Below are positions 9,496-23,718 of a stretch of DNA of 64,000 nt, piece after piece. The notes beneath the pieces are model-generated. The model was given only the letters and a program-made list of their open reading frames with translations, did no database searches and was not told the DNA's origin. Within the stretch, counting starts at the first letter, position 1. Every line of letters begins with the position of its first letter. The translations under genes were made by a program, and so were the position numbers. Source of the stretch: Nageia nagi (Eukaryota > Pinophyta); NCBI GenBank assembly GCA_050084985.1, contig JBITNC010000001.1:45942001-46006000 (forward strand), read 5' to 3'.

Positions 9496-9706
9496 GAATC
9501 TCCATGCTAAAGGAATTGCCTTTATATTTGGTACGATCAACATCTATGCTAAAGTGTCCTTGAAGTAACTTTACTCTTGTTTCCAACTACTCCATTTTTT
9601 CTAATGTGATATTCAAAGGTGTATTCCTAGCATTGGTGCTAATGTTAGCATGGGCATTGCCCCCAATGTTAGGACTAGCATTATTTTTCTCTAATAATGT
9701 TGCCAT
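9496..9706 (-). pseudogene. Ty3/gypsy-like gag remnant, N-terminal part (split by C1)
   Basis: The minus strand opens with ATG at 9706-9704 and reads MATLLEKNNA, then a low-complexity stretch with repeated Asn-Ala-Asn pairs, then VKLLQGHFSIDVDRTKYKGN before reaching the C1 insertion. With C1 and one target copy removed it runs on into the gag remnant at 4017. One stop is visible inside. Order and strand make this the 5' end of the gag of the element into which C1 inserted. Confidence 0.5.
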
Positions 9707-10850
9707 TTATGTCACACTTAAAGAAATAGATATCAAATACCTTCAAAATATGACCTTCAAAAATTGACAAAAATATGAAAAAAATTGACCCAAAAAATAT
9801 GCTAATTATGCAAAATATGACCTTCAAAAATCATCAAAATGTCCAATCATGACATATATGTATGTAAGACAAGATTTTCTAAGGTAAAAACACACCAAAC
9901 CAATTAGAATAAGCTTAAAATTTTGAATTTTTCTACAAAAATAATTTCAACCAAAAATCTTAGAAAAATGCATGTAGTACTTTCAATTTCACCTTTAAAA
10001 ACTTTTCTATCATGAATATCTAGGGTTTAGGCAAAATTTTAGATAAAAAAGAACCACCAATCTTCAAAAATTAAGCTAAAAATTTAGGGTTTTATTCAAA
10101 AATTAAATTACCCAAAAATTCTTCAACTCAAAAATCTATGAAAATGCATGCAAATAAACCCAATCACACCTTCTTAAAATTTCCTATCACGAATATATAA
10201 TATTTGGGCAAAGTTCTATGGCACAAATATGCATAAATGTTTTAGAAATTAGGTTCAAAATTGGGGTTTTGACCAAAAATAAAATTCTACAAAATAAAAA
10301 TACCTTCAAATTTTTAAAAATTTAAAAGCAAAAGGGGTTTTAAAATTTGTAAAAAATTAAAACAAACAAAGACAAAACAAAACTCAAGGCTTCCTATAAA
10401 AAATTCCATAAAAAATATAATGCCCTAAAAATGAAAAATGTAGTTTTTTTTTTCAAAAATAAAAATCCAAAGTAGGTTATAGCAACACTTTCCAACCCTA
10501 ATTAAGATATGAAAATGCTATGAAAGGTGGAAAATAATATGTTGAATGTTTTTAGTGACCACTAATATTAAACTAGTTAGAAACTATTCAAAACATTAAT
10601 ATTCAATCATAAGAACAATAATCTAAAGTATACAAAAATGAAAATTACTAAAGAAATACTCAAAATATTGGATCAAGATAACACTAATGCACTAATGAGA
10701 AAGGGATCAAAGGATAGCTACATATCTATACATCATTTCTTGGGAGAAGCTGATTTAATGCAGATTGATTTTATCAAAGGGAGATGATCTTGATGTGCGA
10801 ACCCTATGAACAACAACAACAAGATCATTACATGCATGCACATGAGTGTG
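9707..10850 (-). other. Leader region of the gypsy-like element; no gene
   Basis: AT-rich sequence lies between the gag start and the presumed 5' LTR on the minus strand. No coding frame or clear primer binding site was found. There are several loose repeats of ATGACCTTCAAAAAT-like sequence near 9747 and 9821. Confidence 0.4.
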
Positions 10851-11358
10851 AGTGTTAGGTTAAAAATAGCAGCATAGAAGTGCATGGGAGTGTAGATTCT
10901 AAGGTTCCTAATGAGTAGAGTTTACCACCAAGAGTTGATACACAATAAAATATTAATAAGTTGAGTCAAACATATAATTACAAAAGTTGGAGTGATAGAT
11001 ATGCTCAAGTGATAATAAGATCCCAATATCAATAGGAATCTTTTAGAAACACCTAAAAGTAGGTACTAATTATCAAGATGAAATCTTAATGCTTTCCCAT
11101 GTAATCATACTTACCTTTAAATATGAAAGAGTACCTCCATATATAGACTAGCACCAACATTAAGGTACCTTGCACAAATAAAGAAAATATTACATGAGAG
11201 GTGTCTTAAGTTGATCAACATAACATATATGATATAATATCATTAATATATTGAAATGACATAATATTAATGTGATAAAGGTAAAATATGATTAAATGTG
11301 CATGTAAAATTGTATCTAAGAGGGATCATGTTAAGGGGACCACTTTTATGTGCCAACA
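10851..11358 (-). repeat. Probable 5' LTR of the minus-strand gypsy-like element
   Basis: On the minus strand the LTR would begin TGTTGGCACA at 11358, a common LTR start. A TATA box (CTATATATGG) lies about 215 bases downstream, near 11143-11134. The junction at 11358/11359 cuts cleanly through L1 reverse transcriptase codons, which supports an insertion boundary. The inner (left) end is uncertain, and no partner LTR was found in the window. Confidence 0.45.
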
Positions 11359-11990
<632 letters not shown>

Positions 11991-12699
11991 CTTAGTAAAC
12001 TTTTAGGATGTAAATACCTGAGTATAGTTATCGAAAAAAGCATTAGCTATATCAAGGTGCTTTATGACCTTAGTATTATCATCCATAATGGATTTAAAGT
12101 GAACCATAGGTCTTAGAAGCTAAAGATATTGGAAGAATTATTTAGAAAATCAATCACCAATTTTGAACTAGTGGATCTGAGATCAAATTTGGGAATCTTT
12201 CATCTCATACATCTCAACTTTTCATAGCTCATGTTGAAAAACAACAACATGTTACTAAAGAGGGACACTCAAGGGATTATCTTCTAGTTGGATGGAAGCA
12301 TGCAAAAGCTCTTATCAAAGGGCATTGTTAAAGTGCTTATAAATCTAAGAAAGAATCACAAAATTTTGAGTACTAATATGGTTCTAAATATTGCATCATT
12401 CCACCAATCAATCTATCCAAAATTCCCTATGGATCATGGGACAAGGTTTTAGACTCCTTAGATATGGGCTATAGTATAAGGGTGATGCAAAAAATAGACA
12501 TTAAAAGAAAACTAAGAGTTAAAGGTGAGGGGGACCTAATTAGGAGAAGTAACATTAAAAATGATAGGCATGTGATCAAAAATGGTATTTCTAGAGAGAT
12601 AAAGACCAAGGGTGCTACCTAAGTAATAATCTAAAAAGAAAAACCAAAATCATTAGTAAGCATTACCCTATCTAATTATATATTAATTACTCTATATTT

Positions 12700-13400
12700 T
12701 GCTATTTGAAAGTTAGACCAAGTGAACTAGAGGAATTTTGAAAAACTCTAAGCATTATGACATGCATTAGGGTTGAAAAACCCATACTTACTTTTGAGAA
12801 AAAAAATAAGAATTTCTTTCGGCCACATACCAATGCATAGGAACATGAATTATCTTGTCATCATCCTTCTCAATAATATTGAAGTCACCACAAAAAAGCC
12901 AAAAAATGTAGGAAAGAGATAAAGCAAGTCAAAATCATAACATGCTTTTATGTAGGCCATGATTAGAAGTGTATATATTGAAAAATACAAAAGTAACATA
13001 TCCATCAATATAAAAAAGGGTCCACACTACCTAGTTTGAAGGCTTCACATGCTAAGATACTAAAAGGGAATTCCATCTTTGAGATACCAAAGTGATGGTG
13101 CCACATATTCCCTAATGATGATTAGTAGCATACAAATTGCTACCTAGACATAAATAGGAGCTAGCACATTCTAAGTTCAACTTAAAAATTTAAACTTCTT
13201 GTAGATAAAGAAAATTAATTTTCTTATACAAGTTGGAAACTTTTACAATTTCACTATGGACCAAATATTTTGGACTAGGTCTGTCAACCCTTTGATATTA
13301 CATAATATAAAAATTATTGCATGAATTCAAGGTTTATATCACTATCAAACTCATCTACATCACCATTGTTAGTGTCAAACTACTTGATATCCCCCAATTT
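12700..13400 (-). pseudogene. L1-A endonuclease domain remnant
   Basis: On the minus strand, in shifting frames, one can read WTLFYIDGYVTF, FFNIYTLIMA and then GDFNIIEKDDDKI. These follow the order of the AP-like endonuclease of plant L1 ORF2 (sheet region, 'YAP' region, then the GDFN metal-binding motif). It lies upstream of the RT remnant on the same strand, as expected for ORF2. Confidence 0.6.
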
Positions 13401-14169
13401 CCCAAGGGAGGAATATGGATTTGCAAGAAATTTTGCATGGTTGGTACCAATAAAAATATGAATTTGATATTTAATGGAACATAGTATAACTTTTCCATAT
13501 TTGTCAAGTCACTCCCCATGATATATATTCTTGTGAAAAAAATGATTTACTAGTAAACATAAAACGTTCACAACTAGAGATGATACTTTAAAAAAAATTA
13601 GAATTGCATTGCATTTTAAATTTATTCTAAAGGAATATTGATTGTTAACAAAAGGAATTTTCTATGCTGAATAATTTTTTTAATCTTCAAATCATTGATA
13701 TTTAAGAAATATTTCAATATTTTGATAAAAGTATTATACATTTTATGTTCTTCGTTATGTTATTGTATTGAATATTGATTAGGTAAAAAAGGGTTTCTTT
13801 GATAAGATCCTAAAATATATTTTTCCATTTATATTTCAAAATTTTATGGATCTACCATTACAATCTTTGTATATATATCATGTATGTAAGAAAAAGAAAA
13901 TATATATGAGAATACATAGTATCATGACTAGAGAAACAAATTCAATCAGATATGGTATCGAATATAAAGTTGTTGGCTAAGTATTACTAGAGTTTGTCAC
14001 CTCTCATTGTGCCTTTTAGAAATTTGATTTTTATCTCCTTACTATTGATCTATGGAATGACCTTCATTTATTTTTTCAAATGGGATTTTTAAATTTATTA
14101 TTCCTTTTTATTGGATAATTTTGGGTAGGTTATATCCTTTTCTTTTTATGAGTGTGATCGGAGATCTTC

Positions 14170-14430
14170 TAGAAAGTGGAGGGAGTGAGGGGAGGCCCAT
14201 GGAGGAAGAGGAGTCAAGGAGGAGAGGGGATGGAGGTAGGAGGAGGATGGAGAGAGTAGAGAAGGAAGAAGAGTGAGTGGAGGGGGATGAGGATTAAGGA
14301 GGTAGAAAATGGAGGTGGTGGGAGGTTATGAAGAGATGGAAGCAATGGGCATAGTGAAAGAAAAGGATAAAGAGTTGGGGGAATAGTTAGAGTTGGATGG
14401 AGTAGGAGGAGGAGAACCACTACTAGGGGT
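14170..14430 (+). repeat. Purine-rich (GGA/GAG) tract
   Basis: Roughly 260 bases almost free of pyrimidines on the plus strand except scattered T. On the minus strand it codes for Pro/Ser/Leu-rich low complexity. It lies in the presumed ORF1 region of L1-A and may be the remains of a Pro-rich linker. Confidence 0.7.
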
Positions 14431-14640
14431 AGTGTTACATGAAATTTTACTCATCTTGTTATACATTCTATTAAACTTGTTAAGTATGTATAAAACATTT
14501 TTATGATAGGGGAGGAAATTTTCACTTTTAGGATTTGAGGATTTTTCTAATGGAGGCTCACTCAAATTTTTAAGGTAGAGAATGGGATTTTGGATGAGTA
14601 AGGGTTGTATTGATAGCCAAAATAGAGCCAATTTTTAGAA

Positions 14641-15069
14641 AGGAATAAAGATACCTTATTGTGAGGGGTTCAACACCTTGCCTATATATATTAATGTAAT
14701 TGAATTTTTAATATAATTAAAGAGGAAGTAAGCAAAGAAGTAAGGCTTATCTCTCCCAAATTGGTTTATCATGATGAGGTGGTATCCTAACATCATTTAG
14801 TATTTCCCTTCCATGGTAATATATGGGATTAGTACTTTAACAATATTTCTCCATGGGTGAGGTAAATAATCAAGTTTGATTATTGAAGAGTTAGACATAT
14901 TTAACTTCAAATTTCATTATTTCATATACCATATTCTAATTAGCATGAGGCTAGTCACTTTTGTTATTGATTCTATGGAGATTTCAAATTTTTAATTTCA
15001 ATGTTCAACTTGTCTATATTTCAATGTTTTAGAAATTACCTAGGTAGCCATTGAGAGGAATTCATAACT
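14641..15069. other. No gene recognised between L1-A and element X
   Basis: AT-rich sequence without usable frames or repeats. It is the left flank of the LARD-like element X. Confidence 0.4.
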
Positions 15070-16082
15070 TGTAATGTCCCTAATTTTAAGAAACCTCATA
15101 GAAGGCATAACTTTCATCATAAATCTAGGATTAGAAATTTATATTTCAAAATAGATATAGAATCTTTTGCTAATGTATTTGATCGATTACATGATATGTT
15201 TTCATTAAGAAATAAGGTAGATATTGCATTTTGAAGTTCTTTAGTCGAGCTAGTCTTAGAACATCGCATGTATCAAAATCAATTAGGGAAAGTTTGCTAA
15301 AAGAAAATATTTTATTTCAAGATCAACCAAGATCATAAGTATTGGTATTTTCAAGGTAGAATTACCTATATAAGGAATATTAGAGCATAACTTAAGGACA
15401 TCATCTTATGCATTTGATGTTGTATCATTTGGAGCTTAAGGATGCTTCCCTTCTCTACCTTCTAGGGATTAAGGCTACTCCCTATCCTAAAAGTGGATCA
15501 TCTACACTTCAACAACACTTGGAGAGCTTGAACTAACCTTAAGGAGCATTCTAGATCTTGCAATAGCCATATTTGCCTATTGGTAACCATCTTGGGTCTT
15601 ATGCTAAGTTTGGAACCCCTATTGGATCTTGTATTAACATATTGGAGTCTAGTTTGAGCATTTTTGAGTCTTAGGATTTTCCCTAGAACTTGTAACAAGA
15701 TTGTAATAGCCTTATACTTATTCTTGGTTCATTATTGATGATATTGGCTCTCATATTGCATCTTGAATGTGAATGAATATTGCTACATATTTGTGCTATG
15801 ATTATATTGCTACATATTTATGTGAATGAATTCACATAGGAATGTATGCAAATTGAGTACTCTTGGAGCTATATTTCTGTTATGTTATAGATATGATTTG
15901 TACCCTAGTTTTGGTTATATTTGCATGTTATGAGAATTCTATATCAATTTTGGTTATTGTTGTTGCATATTAGTTTAAGGAATGATTTGTATTATTTATG
16001 AGCATGTTAATTGATTCCTTAGTTCAAGAATTGAAGTGGAATTGAATGCTAATTTGGATAAATCCTAGAAAGGTACATTACA
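15070..16082 (+). repeat. Element X LTR1 (5' LTR)
   Basis: Starts TGTAATGTCCCTAA and ends GGTACATTACA. A TATA box (CTATATAAGG) lies near 15371. It pairs with 20296-21090 plus 38026-38251, with many substitutions (an old insertion). Confidence 0.88.
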
Positions 16083-16083
16083 G

Positions 16084-16096
16084 TGGTATTAAAGAC
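16084..16096 (+). other. Element X primer binding site (decayed)
   Basis: TGGTATTAAAGAC is one base inside LTR1. It resembles the tRNA-iMet site TGGTATCAGAGC with two differences over the first ten bases or so, and sets the element's plus orientation. Confidence 0.65.
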
Positions 16097-19000
16097 ATGA
16101 TCTTACCAGCCTATTTGGAATATTAAAGAAATCTCAAAAGGAAATGTCCCAATCATGGAGGGTTGGGATATAAATGAATTATTTAAGGAGTACAAAAAGA
16201 ATTATAAAACATTTAAAAGCATGGTAACCTTTGAAATTTATCTAAAAAATGCCTAAGGAAAAGAATAACCTATAGATTATTAAGAAATAAAATGAAAACA
16301 TAAGTCTTTCTTCTTGGTTATACAAGGTGCTAAACCTTGAACCACACATGGAGGAAGAGGTAGATGGCACCCCATCATAAGATATTACTAATAAGTAAGA
16401 ATATACCTCAGCTATAGAGGAACAAAAAATGGCACTATACCACTTGATCATGAAGGAGCTACCCAAGATTCATCATACATTTCTAATTTTAGATTTCCAT
16501 AGTTATATAAGATAGAAATTATTCATGAGATTTGTGAAAAAAATGAAGATGCCACTCAAACACAAGAAGTGCCTTTTGAAGGAAAGTCACAAGCAGAAGT
16601 TGAGGAAGAGTTTGAAGACCTATGGAGGATATATTTAGGGAAAATTTCTTAGAAGATGTTAAAAACATTATGACAAGTTCCAAAGATAAAATAAAATAAT
16701 TTCCACATGAGATTGTATTGGTGCATACATTTTATGGTGAAAGGAACACATTACTACAAAGGCATGCACCTAAGGATTTGGGAGTAGTTGAATATCATGA
16801 AGATGACTTGGGAAAAACTCACCTATAAGGAAATGACATGGAAAACTCATTGATGCATATGGTTGATTTGGATCATGAGCCTTATTTAGAAGAAGATATT
16901 TTCACCTTGACAAGTGAGGAATCAAGCCAAGAAGATATCATAGGGGTGGTTGATTCTAAGCTTACTAATGAAGAAGATGCTTTTCCATAAAAGGTATGTT
17001 TGGAATTCTAAAGTATTTCTTTTGAAATACTTATTGTTGAAGACAAATGTGATTTCATATATACCCATGATTTATGAAAAATATGCAAAAAGGGGTAGAA
17101 AGTTTTGTTTTTTTAGATCTAAAGTGGGAAAAAAAGATTGATAGGCATACAAGTGTAGGAAAATTTCTCATAAAGGAAAGTTTGAGTGATGTCCCTATAC
17201 CTTGTAAAGAAATTAAAATTGATTTTAAGTATTTGATCCAATGGATTTTGACCTTAGAGAGGAACATACATCCTCTAAGTCATATATGTCTTTTGTAAAG
17301 TTGGAGCTACAATAAGAATATCAATAAAAGGTATGAAATACATTCTATTATTTACATTTATTTAAACAATAGTATGTTGGTAACTCTTAACTTCCATAAG
17401 GACATTTGGGGAAATTCAATATGGGTAGTGAATGATTGGTCTTTTTTATGATGGGTAAAGTGGTGTTATTGACAAAATATAGGGTTGAGTTTGTAATGAT
17501 TAGATATACAATGAAATAAATATTGATGATTACAATTTCATCTTCTAGAGTGTTAGTTATGATGATGTGTTCGTTCATGATGATATCTACTGCTATTTTA
17601 ATAATGAATACTAAGGAATTTTGGGCTAACATTAAGGTGAATAAGACACTTTACTATTCACATATGAATTACTATAGTCATATGATTGTTTATGATGAAG
17701 AATGCTATAATTGTATGTGTTATGCTATTTGGTACTATTGAAGTTGCAGACATATGGTTTGAGATTGCATTCTTGATGACTATTGAATTTCTCAAAATTA
17801 GTTGGTATGCATTCTTCATGAAGGTTTAGTGATATATACTTGAATCATTAGAGCTAATTTTGTTGGATAGAGAAGGACTGATTTTCACATACATAAGTTG
17901 GTAGATTTTATGATTGTTGCATTGGGTTTCATTACCGCATTTAGTGTATATCAAGCTACAAAATCATTACTACTCAAGATAGTAGTTGAGAAGATATTTT
18001 TGGGGAAATTAGGAAACCAAACAAGGCTATTTAGGATTGATGCTATGTTGATTTTTAGAGAGGACATTTGGGTAAAGTTTAGGACTATATTAGCAAAAAA
18101 TGCAAACACAAACAAGATTGATCCTTTACTAATTTTTAGAGATAACTCTTGGACAATATTGAGGACTATTTTTAGTATGCATAAGATAAATTATGGGTTG
18201 ATTATAGTAGTTACACTTATTAGGACCATATAATAAGAATGTTAAGATGTTTAAAGCCTAGCCATGTTGTTTTTTGTATTTTGTATAAGGGTAAAAATAA
18301 AGCTACATTTCTTAGAGCTACCATAGTAATAAATGCTGTTAAGTTTGAGGATTCCATGCATGGTGATGCATCGCACTCCTCCAATACCTTTGGAATGAAT
18401 ATAATCTTTATTATTATTAGGTTTTCCAAATTCCTTAATTGTAATCCATAAGGAAAGAAGGAAATCAGTATTTGGGTACACTTAGAGAGTCGATACAACC
18501 AATAAGTAGTAACATAGAAAGAAAATTAGGTATGATCTATATAAAACCAAACCTATCATAATTTAACTTTGACATGAGGTAGTTTTAAGATGAGCATTGA
18601 AGAGTGTATATGGAGCTACATTCATTCTACTTTGATGTATTATTGTTCTTTAGCATCTAGGTTCTACATCTTACCTTGGCACAATGAGATCCTTTGCATG
18701 CATACATGGAAGAGAAGGCTTAAGAGCAAGGATAGTAATGAAAAAATATTAGTATGTAAAGGGATTGTAGCACATATATGGCTTGATGATGTATTAGTAC
18801 CATTGTCTATTTTTGATATTATTGATAAGAAACCTCCATCTTGGCAAGATGAAATTTTAGTTATAGTAGAATAGCTAAAGCATGATGGACTTCCATTGAG
18901 AATAATTTGGGAAATTTACAATAGTAGTATATTGAGTTTTATCTCACCTCTTTGGGATCCATTAAAGTTGGAATACAAGTAAGTTGGATACAATATCAAA

Positions 19001-20295
19001 TTTGGGAATGATAACATCATCAAAAAATAGTCTGAGTTCCATTACCATACTCAAATTTTGGATAACAAAATATGATGATACAAAGGAGATATATTTGCAA
19101 TGAAGACATTCATAATATATAATGTAAACCTATAGCATGGATGAGTCTTGATGATACTAATCAAGATGAAAAAATTTAAATGACACCTTTAGGTTTGGTT
19201 AACTTAGATTTTAGATTATATTTTATTAATAGATGCAATACTACTGATGAATTACCATGATGAGAAACTAAGCAATTGTTAGCGAATAGGTTCATTTATA
19301 CATAAAACAACCTTTAGACATGATGAGAAACTAAGCAAGGAGATTTTCCAAGAAATTGGAAGGTACCTATTCACTAACAAACTAAGAAAATCAACCTTGT
19401 TCTATACCAAGTCACTTTAGGCCTACATATTTTTATTCATTCTTCATAGTTCTATGGCATTTAGACATTAGGATCAACTTGGTAATAATACAAAAGGATT
19501 GAATATTGAAATGCATGTACCATCAATAACATTTTCTATCTCCATTTATTTGGATAGCCATTTCAATAATTGCATCCATTTGGCACCAATAAGGGACTAC
19601 TTTGAAGAATACTTGTACAACTTGACATCATACTTGAAAATAAGAGGTAATGAAGAGCATCACCTTTGGAGGTTCCTAAAATTACCAAGTGTGGTTGGAA
19701 AAGAAAGATATCCAATTATACCCACAACATTTAGGGATATTGATATTGCGAATATGGGGGAAAACTTAAGATTTCACAATTCGTACAAGAGTTTATTGGC
19801 TCCTATCTAAACTTATTTTTGATTGATTTATTCACTATTACTAATGGTTTGCTTCAAGCAGTTGCAAGAATTTATGAGAGACTAAGTATAGATTATGTTA
19901 GATAATTTGGATAGTCATCACTCATTATTTGGGAAAAACTAGACCTATTATGCATTACATCGAATATGATTTTCTCTTAATTTGAAGGCATTTTAGGGAA
20001 CATACTTGGTACAACATATGTATTCAATGGGATTTCTAAGTTCACTTGAGTTGCACCATAAAGTTGGAATAGTTTTGATGATACTATCTGCATTCATATC
20101 CATTCTTAGCATCATGGATACTTGGGAGAAGAAAGCACTACCTTGGCATGATGGATTTTTAATTAGACTAGTACCATAATAGCCTAGTGGATATTCTTTG
20201 GGATCTATTTGGATCATTATAATTAGATTCAACATGATGAAATTGAGATGTGTGTTTTCATTATTTAAGGATAAGCAATGTGAGGAGGGTGGACT
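16097..20295 (+). other. Element X internal region; no recognised protein
   Basis: No RT, integrase, protease or zinc knuckle could be found in any frame. A stretch near 16155-16255 has a coding feel (MEGWDINELFKEYKKN) but soon meets stops; its position just after the PBS suggests a gag-like or structural remnant. Open frames at 17898-18233 and 19499-19810 (plus strand) have no motif I know. A polypurine tract (GAGGAGGGTGGAC, 20282-20294) closes the region. Confidence 0.55.
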
Positions 20296-21090
20296 TGTAA
20301 TATCCCTAATCTTGAGAAACTTCGTATAAGGCATAACTTTCATCATAAGTATGGGAGTATCAATTCATCTTTTGGAATGGATGATGAATCTTCTACCAAT
20401 TATTTTGATAGGTTATAAGACATTTTATCATAACAAAATGATAGATATATTGCACTTTGAAGTTCTCTAACCAAGCCATTCTTCAAAAGTCACACCCATT
20501 AGAATCAGCTAGGGAAAGTTGGCTAGAAGAAATATATTTTATTTCAAGATCAAATAAGATCATAATTATTAGTATTATCAAGGTAAAATCACCTATATAA
20601 GGAATACTAGAGCATCACTCAAGGACATAATCTTATGTATTTGATCTTGGATCATTCAAATCTTAGGGATGCTTCCTTCTCTACCTTTTAGGGCTTAGGG
20701 CTATTCCCTAGCTTACAAGTAGCTCATATACACTTCAACAACACTTAGAGAGCTTGCACTAGCCTTGAAGAGCATTTTAGAGTCTTTATCCAACCATATT
20801 ATCCTCTTAGAGACTTTTGCTAGCTATTGGGATTCATCTTAGGTCTTGTGCCAAGCTTGGGATCCATCTTGGACCTTGTTCTAGCCTATTAGAGCTTAGT
20901 TTGGGCATTCTTGAGTCTTGGACATTTCACTATAACTTTTAAAAGGCTTCTAATATCCCTATACTTATTCTTGGCTCATTATTGATTATATTAGCTCTCA
21001 TATTATGTGTTGAATGTGAATAAATGTTACTACATGTTTTTGCTATGCTTTTATCTTCATTATGTATGGGAATGTATGTGAATTGAGTAA
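20296..21090 (+). repeat. Element X LTR2, left part
   Basis: Starts TGTAATATCCCTAA and aligns with LTR1 through the TATA region (CTATATAAGG, near 20593) to GAATTGAGTAA, where G1 begins. The last five bases (AGTAA) are the left target copy of G1. Confidence 0.88.
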
Positions 21091-22761
21091 TGCTTCAAAT
21101 AAAAGTGAGCTGTTTCAGGACCACTTAGACTTAAACATATATTAATTGAGTGTAGGTTCAACTAGATCCTATCACCAACTACAATAAAAGATTGGATAAA
21201 AACCACTAGGGAGGCTTTCTCAAGTCATCCTTTCAACAAAAGTAAGCTCAAATAAAGAGAACATAAATGGCTCAAGGTGGTATTAATAAACACTAGAGTA
21301 TGCCTAATGATGTCATTTTTGGAATGATGATACTTGGTTTAGCTTATTGGATCCGAGGTGATTTCAAAATTTCACTAAGCTATATGCATTATGGAAACAT
21401 GATGATCTTGGGAATTTCTAAAAAATTCAATGGTATTTATCTATCAAAATGTAGGGATCCTAGGTGTTTCACAATCTATAAGCATAAATTACAAAGTACA
21501 AAAGTTAGTCTTGATTACATAATGAAATAAGCCTATTGTATATATAGAGCATGAAAAGAATATTACAAAGCATTATGGGTATGTCTTTGGTTTGATAAGA
21601 AGAACAATGCTTGGAATGATTGATTCATAGCTTGCCCCAAGGCCAAGAACTCTTAAATCCTCTTCTTGAATGTTTGTTGAAGATTTTTGGATTTAGAAAC
21701 CTTCAAAATTTTCACTTCCAAGACTTAAGAATTAACAAATTTGAAGCTCAAATTTTGCATAAGTTACCAGACCAAAAACTTATATGTGAGCTTTCTTAAA
21801 TAGATTTTTGTAACATGTAAAATCTTGAATTTGAAATCCATACAAATTTCAATCCAAAATGACTATTGATTGATTGATTCTTGATTAAATTCAAATTGAA
21901 TGTGCATAGGATTTGATCCCATTTGATATGAGACAAATTGGGAATATAGTCATTCATTTTTCTTATATCTTATTTGCTAAACATATTTGGAACATAAGCA
22001 GTGACTCATCAATCTATAACTAGAGTCTTAGATCTTCTTGTTTTCTTACTAAATGAAACATTAATGACATGGCAAGGTGAGGTCTAAATTCTATCTAGAT
22101 ATTTTCTTGCAATTAAATAATAAATTAATTAGCCATATTAATAACATTAATAACATAAAGCAAATATTAAATTAATTCATATTCAACTAAGTAAAGTAAC
22201 TAATTAAATATAATCAATATGACTAATGTTAATTACAATTTTTAAATAAATGACTATGGTTCAAAATACAATAAACATGACTAAGTTTAATTACTCTTTG
22301 ACCACAAATGACTATGATAAAAAATGTAATTAATATGAGAAATATTAATTACCCTTTCCAAATGACTATGATCAAAATACAATAAATATGATTAAGTTTA
22401 ATTTTTCTAAGTATATGGTTATGATAAAAAACACAATAAACATAACTAAGTTTAATTGTATTTTCTAAGGTATTTCACAATGATAAAAAATACTTTTAAC
22501 ATGACTAATGTTAATTGCATTTTCTAAATATAAAGCTATGATCAAAATGTAATAAATATGACAAATATAAATTGCAATTTCCAAAGTAAATGAATATGAT
22601 AAATAAGCATTTAATGTGATAAATATTAATTTCAAATTAACTATGATATAAAAATAAATGATCATCGATGAAACATCATTAAATATAATCAAATTGATAA
22701 AGTAATTATAAAAGAGGTTTGAGCCAAATATAGCTCATCATGATAGATTTAGGTGTCTACA
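21091..22761 (-). repeat. G1 3' LTR (left)
   Basis: On the plus strand it runs TGCTTCAAAT...GTGTCTACA. It pairs with 36294-38025. A block of imperfect ~60 bp repeats (22200-22660) lies in what is U3 for the minus-strand element. Confidence 0.87.
22200..22660. repeat. ~60-bp tandem repeats in the G1 LTR
   Basis: Repeating unit built around AATAAACATGACTAAGTTTA, then ATTTTC and ATGACTATGATCAAAA, seven or so degenerate copies. The same array, with apparently one more unit, lies at about 37430-37880 in the other LTR. Confidence 0.8.
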
Positions 22762-23700
22762 TTTGGCCCTTTTTTATTTACATTTTGCCTAGGCTAAATG
22801 CAATGCAAAAATCTAATTTTTGTGTAATATGAGATGAATGTGATGTGATGGCTAACTTCCCTAAGTGATATGTGTGATCCCCCTCAAACATATTTTTTTC
22901 AATGAAAAGATGATATGGATGTCTTTTATATTGAAAGGGAAGAAAAAGGATAGAAAAATAAATTTAGAGGAAAAATGCAATGACATTTACAAGAACGCCA
23001 TAGCATTATAGAAACATGATTATGTTCCCAAAATGTACTAGCATTCCAAAAATGTTGTTAAGTTTAGGGAAAGGAAGAAAATGCGATAATATTTTTGATT
23101 AGGTGGGTTACAAAAAGGATAGGGTGAGCTAACTTGGCTCACTTTCATTTGTTCATTCTTGATAATCAAGCTCTAACCTACTGCTACTGATTAGATGAGA
23201 CTTAGTGACATGGCATAGTGACCCCATTAATAAAATAGGCTATGAGCCCTACAGGTTGGTGCCAAACCTTAATATTATAATTTAGTTGATTTTTTAAGTT
23301 AATTTAATTACACATATGTCTCAGGTAGGAAAATTAATATGAGGAGGAAATTATTTTAATGAAAAATGGCTAAAATAAATGGAAAATAGGGTAGGATACT
23401 AGAGAAAACATAGACATGTAGCTAGGGAATAAAAATTAACAAATTAGGCTAGATATATGATGAAAACAAGGTGAAAATATGGAAACATAGAGGGTACCCA
23501 TGTTTCCCAAAGGGAAATGATAGGGGTTCCCATATTTTTGACCTAAAAATGTAAGGGGATTGCATGTTTCACCTTGATTAGAAAGCAAAATGCCCTAATC
23601 CTATGATTTTTGATATTGCTTGATTTTTGATTTATGACAAGAGGACAAACAAGTTCATATGGATCATCTCTTTCGATTGATCTAAGATCTATTGTAGATC
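22762..23700. other. G1 spacer next to the 3' LTR; no gene
   Basis: Between the 3' LTR and the antisense PMD region. No open frame or motif was seen. A purine-rich stretch typical of a PPT was not clearly identified beside the LTR. Confidence 0.4.
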
Positions 23701-23718
23701 ATGATGGAAGATGAGGAT

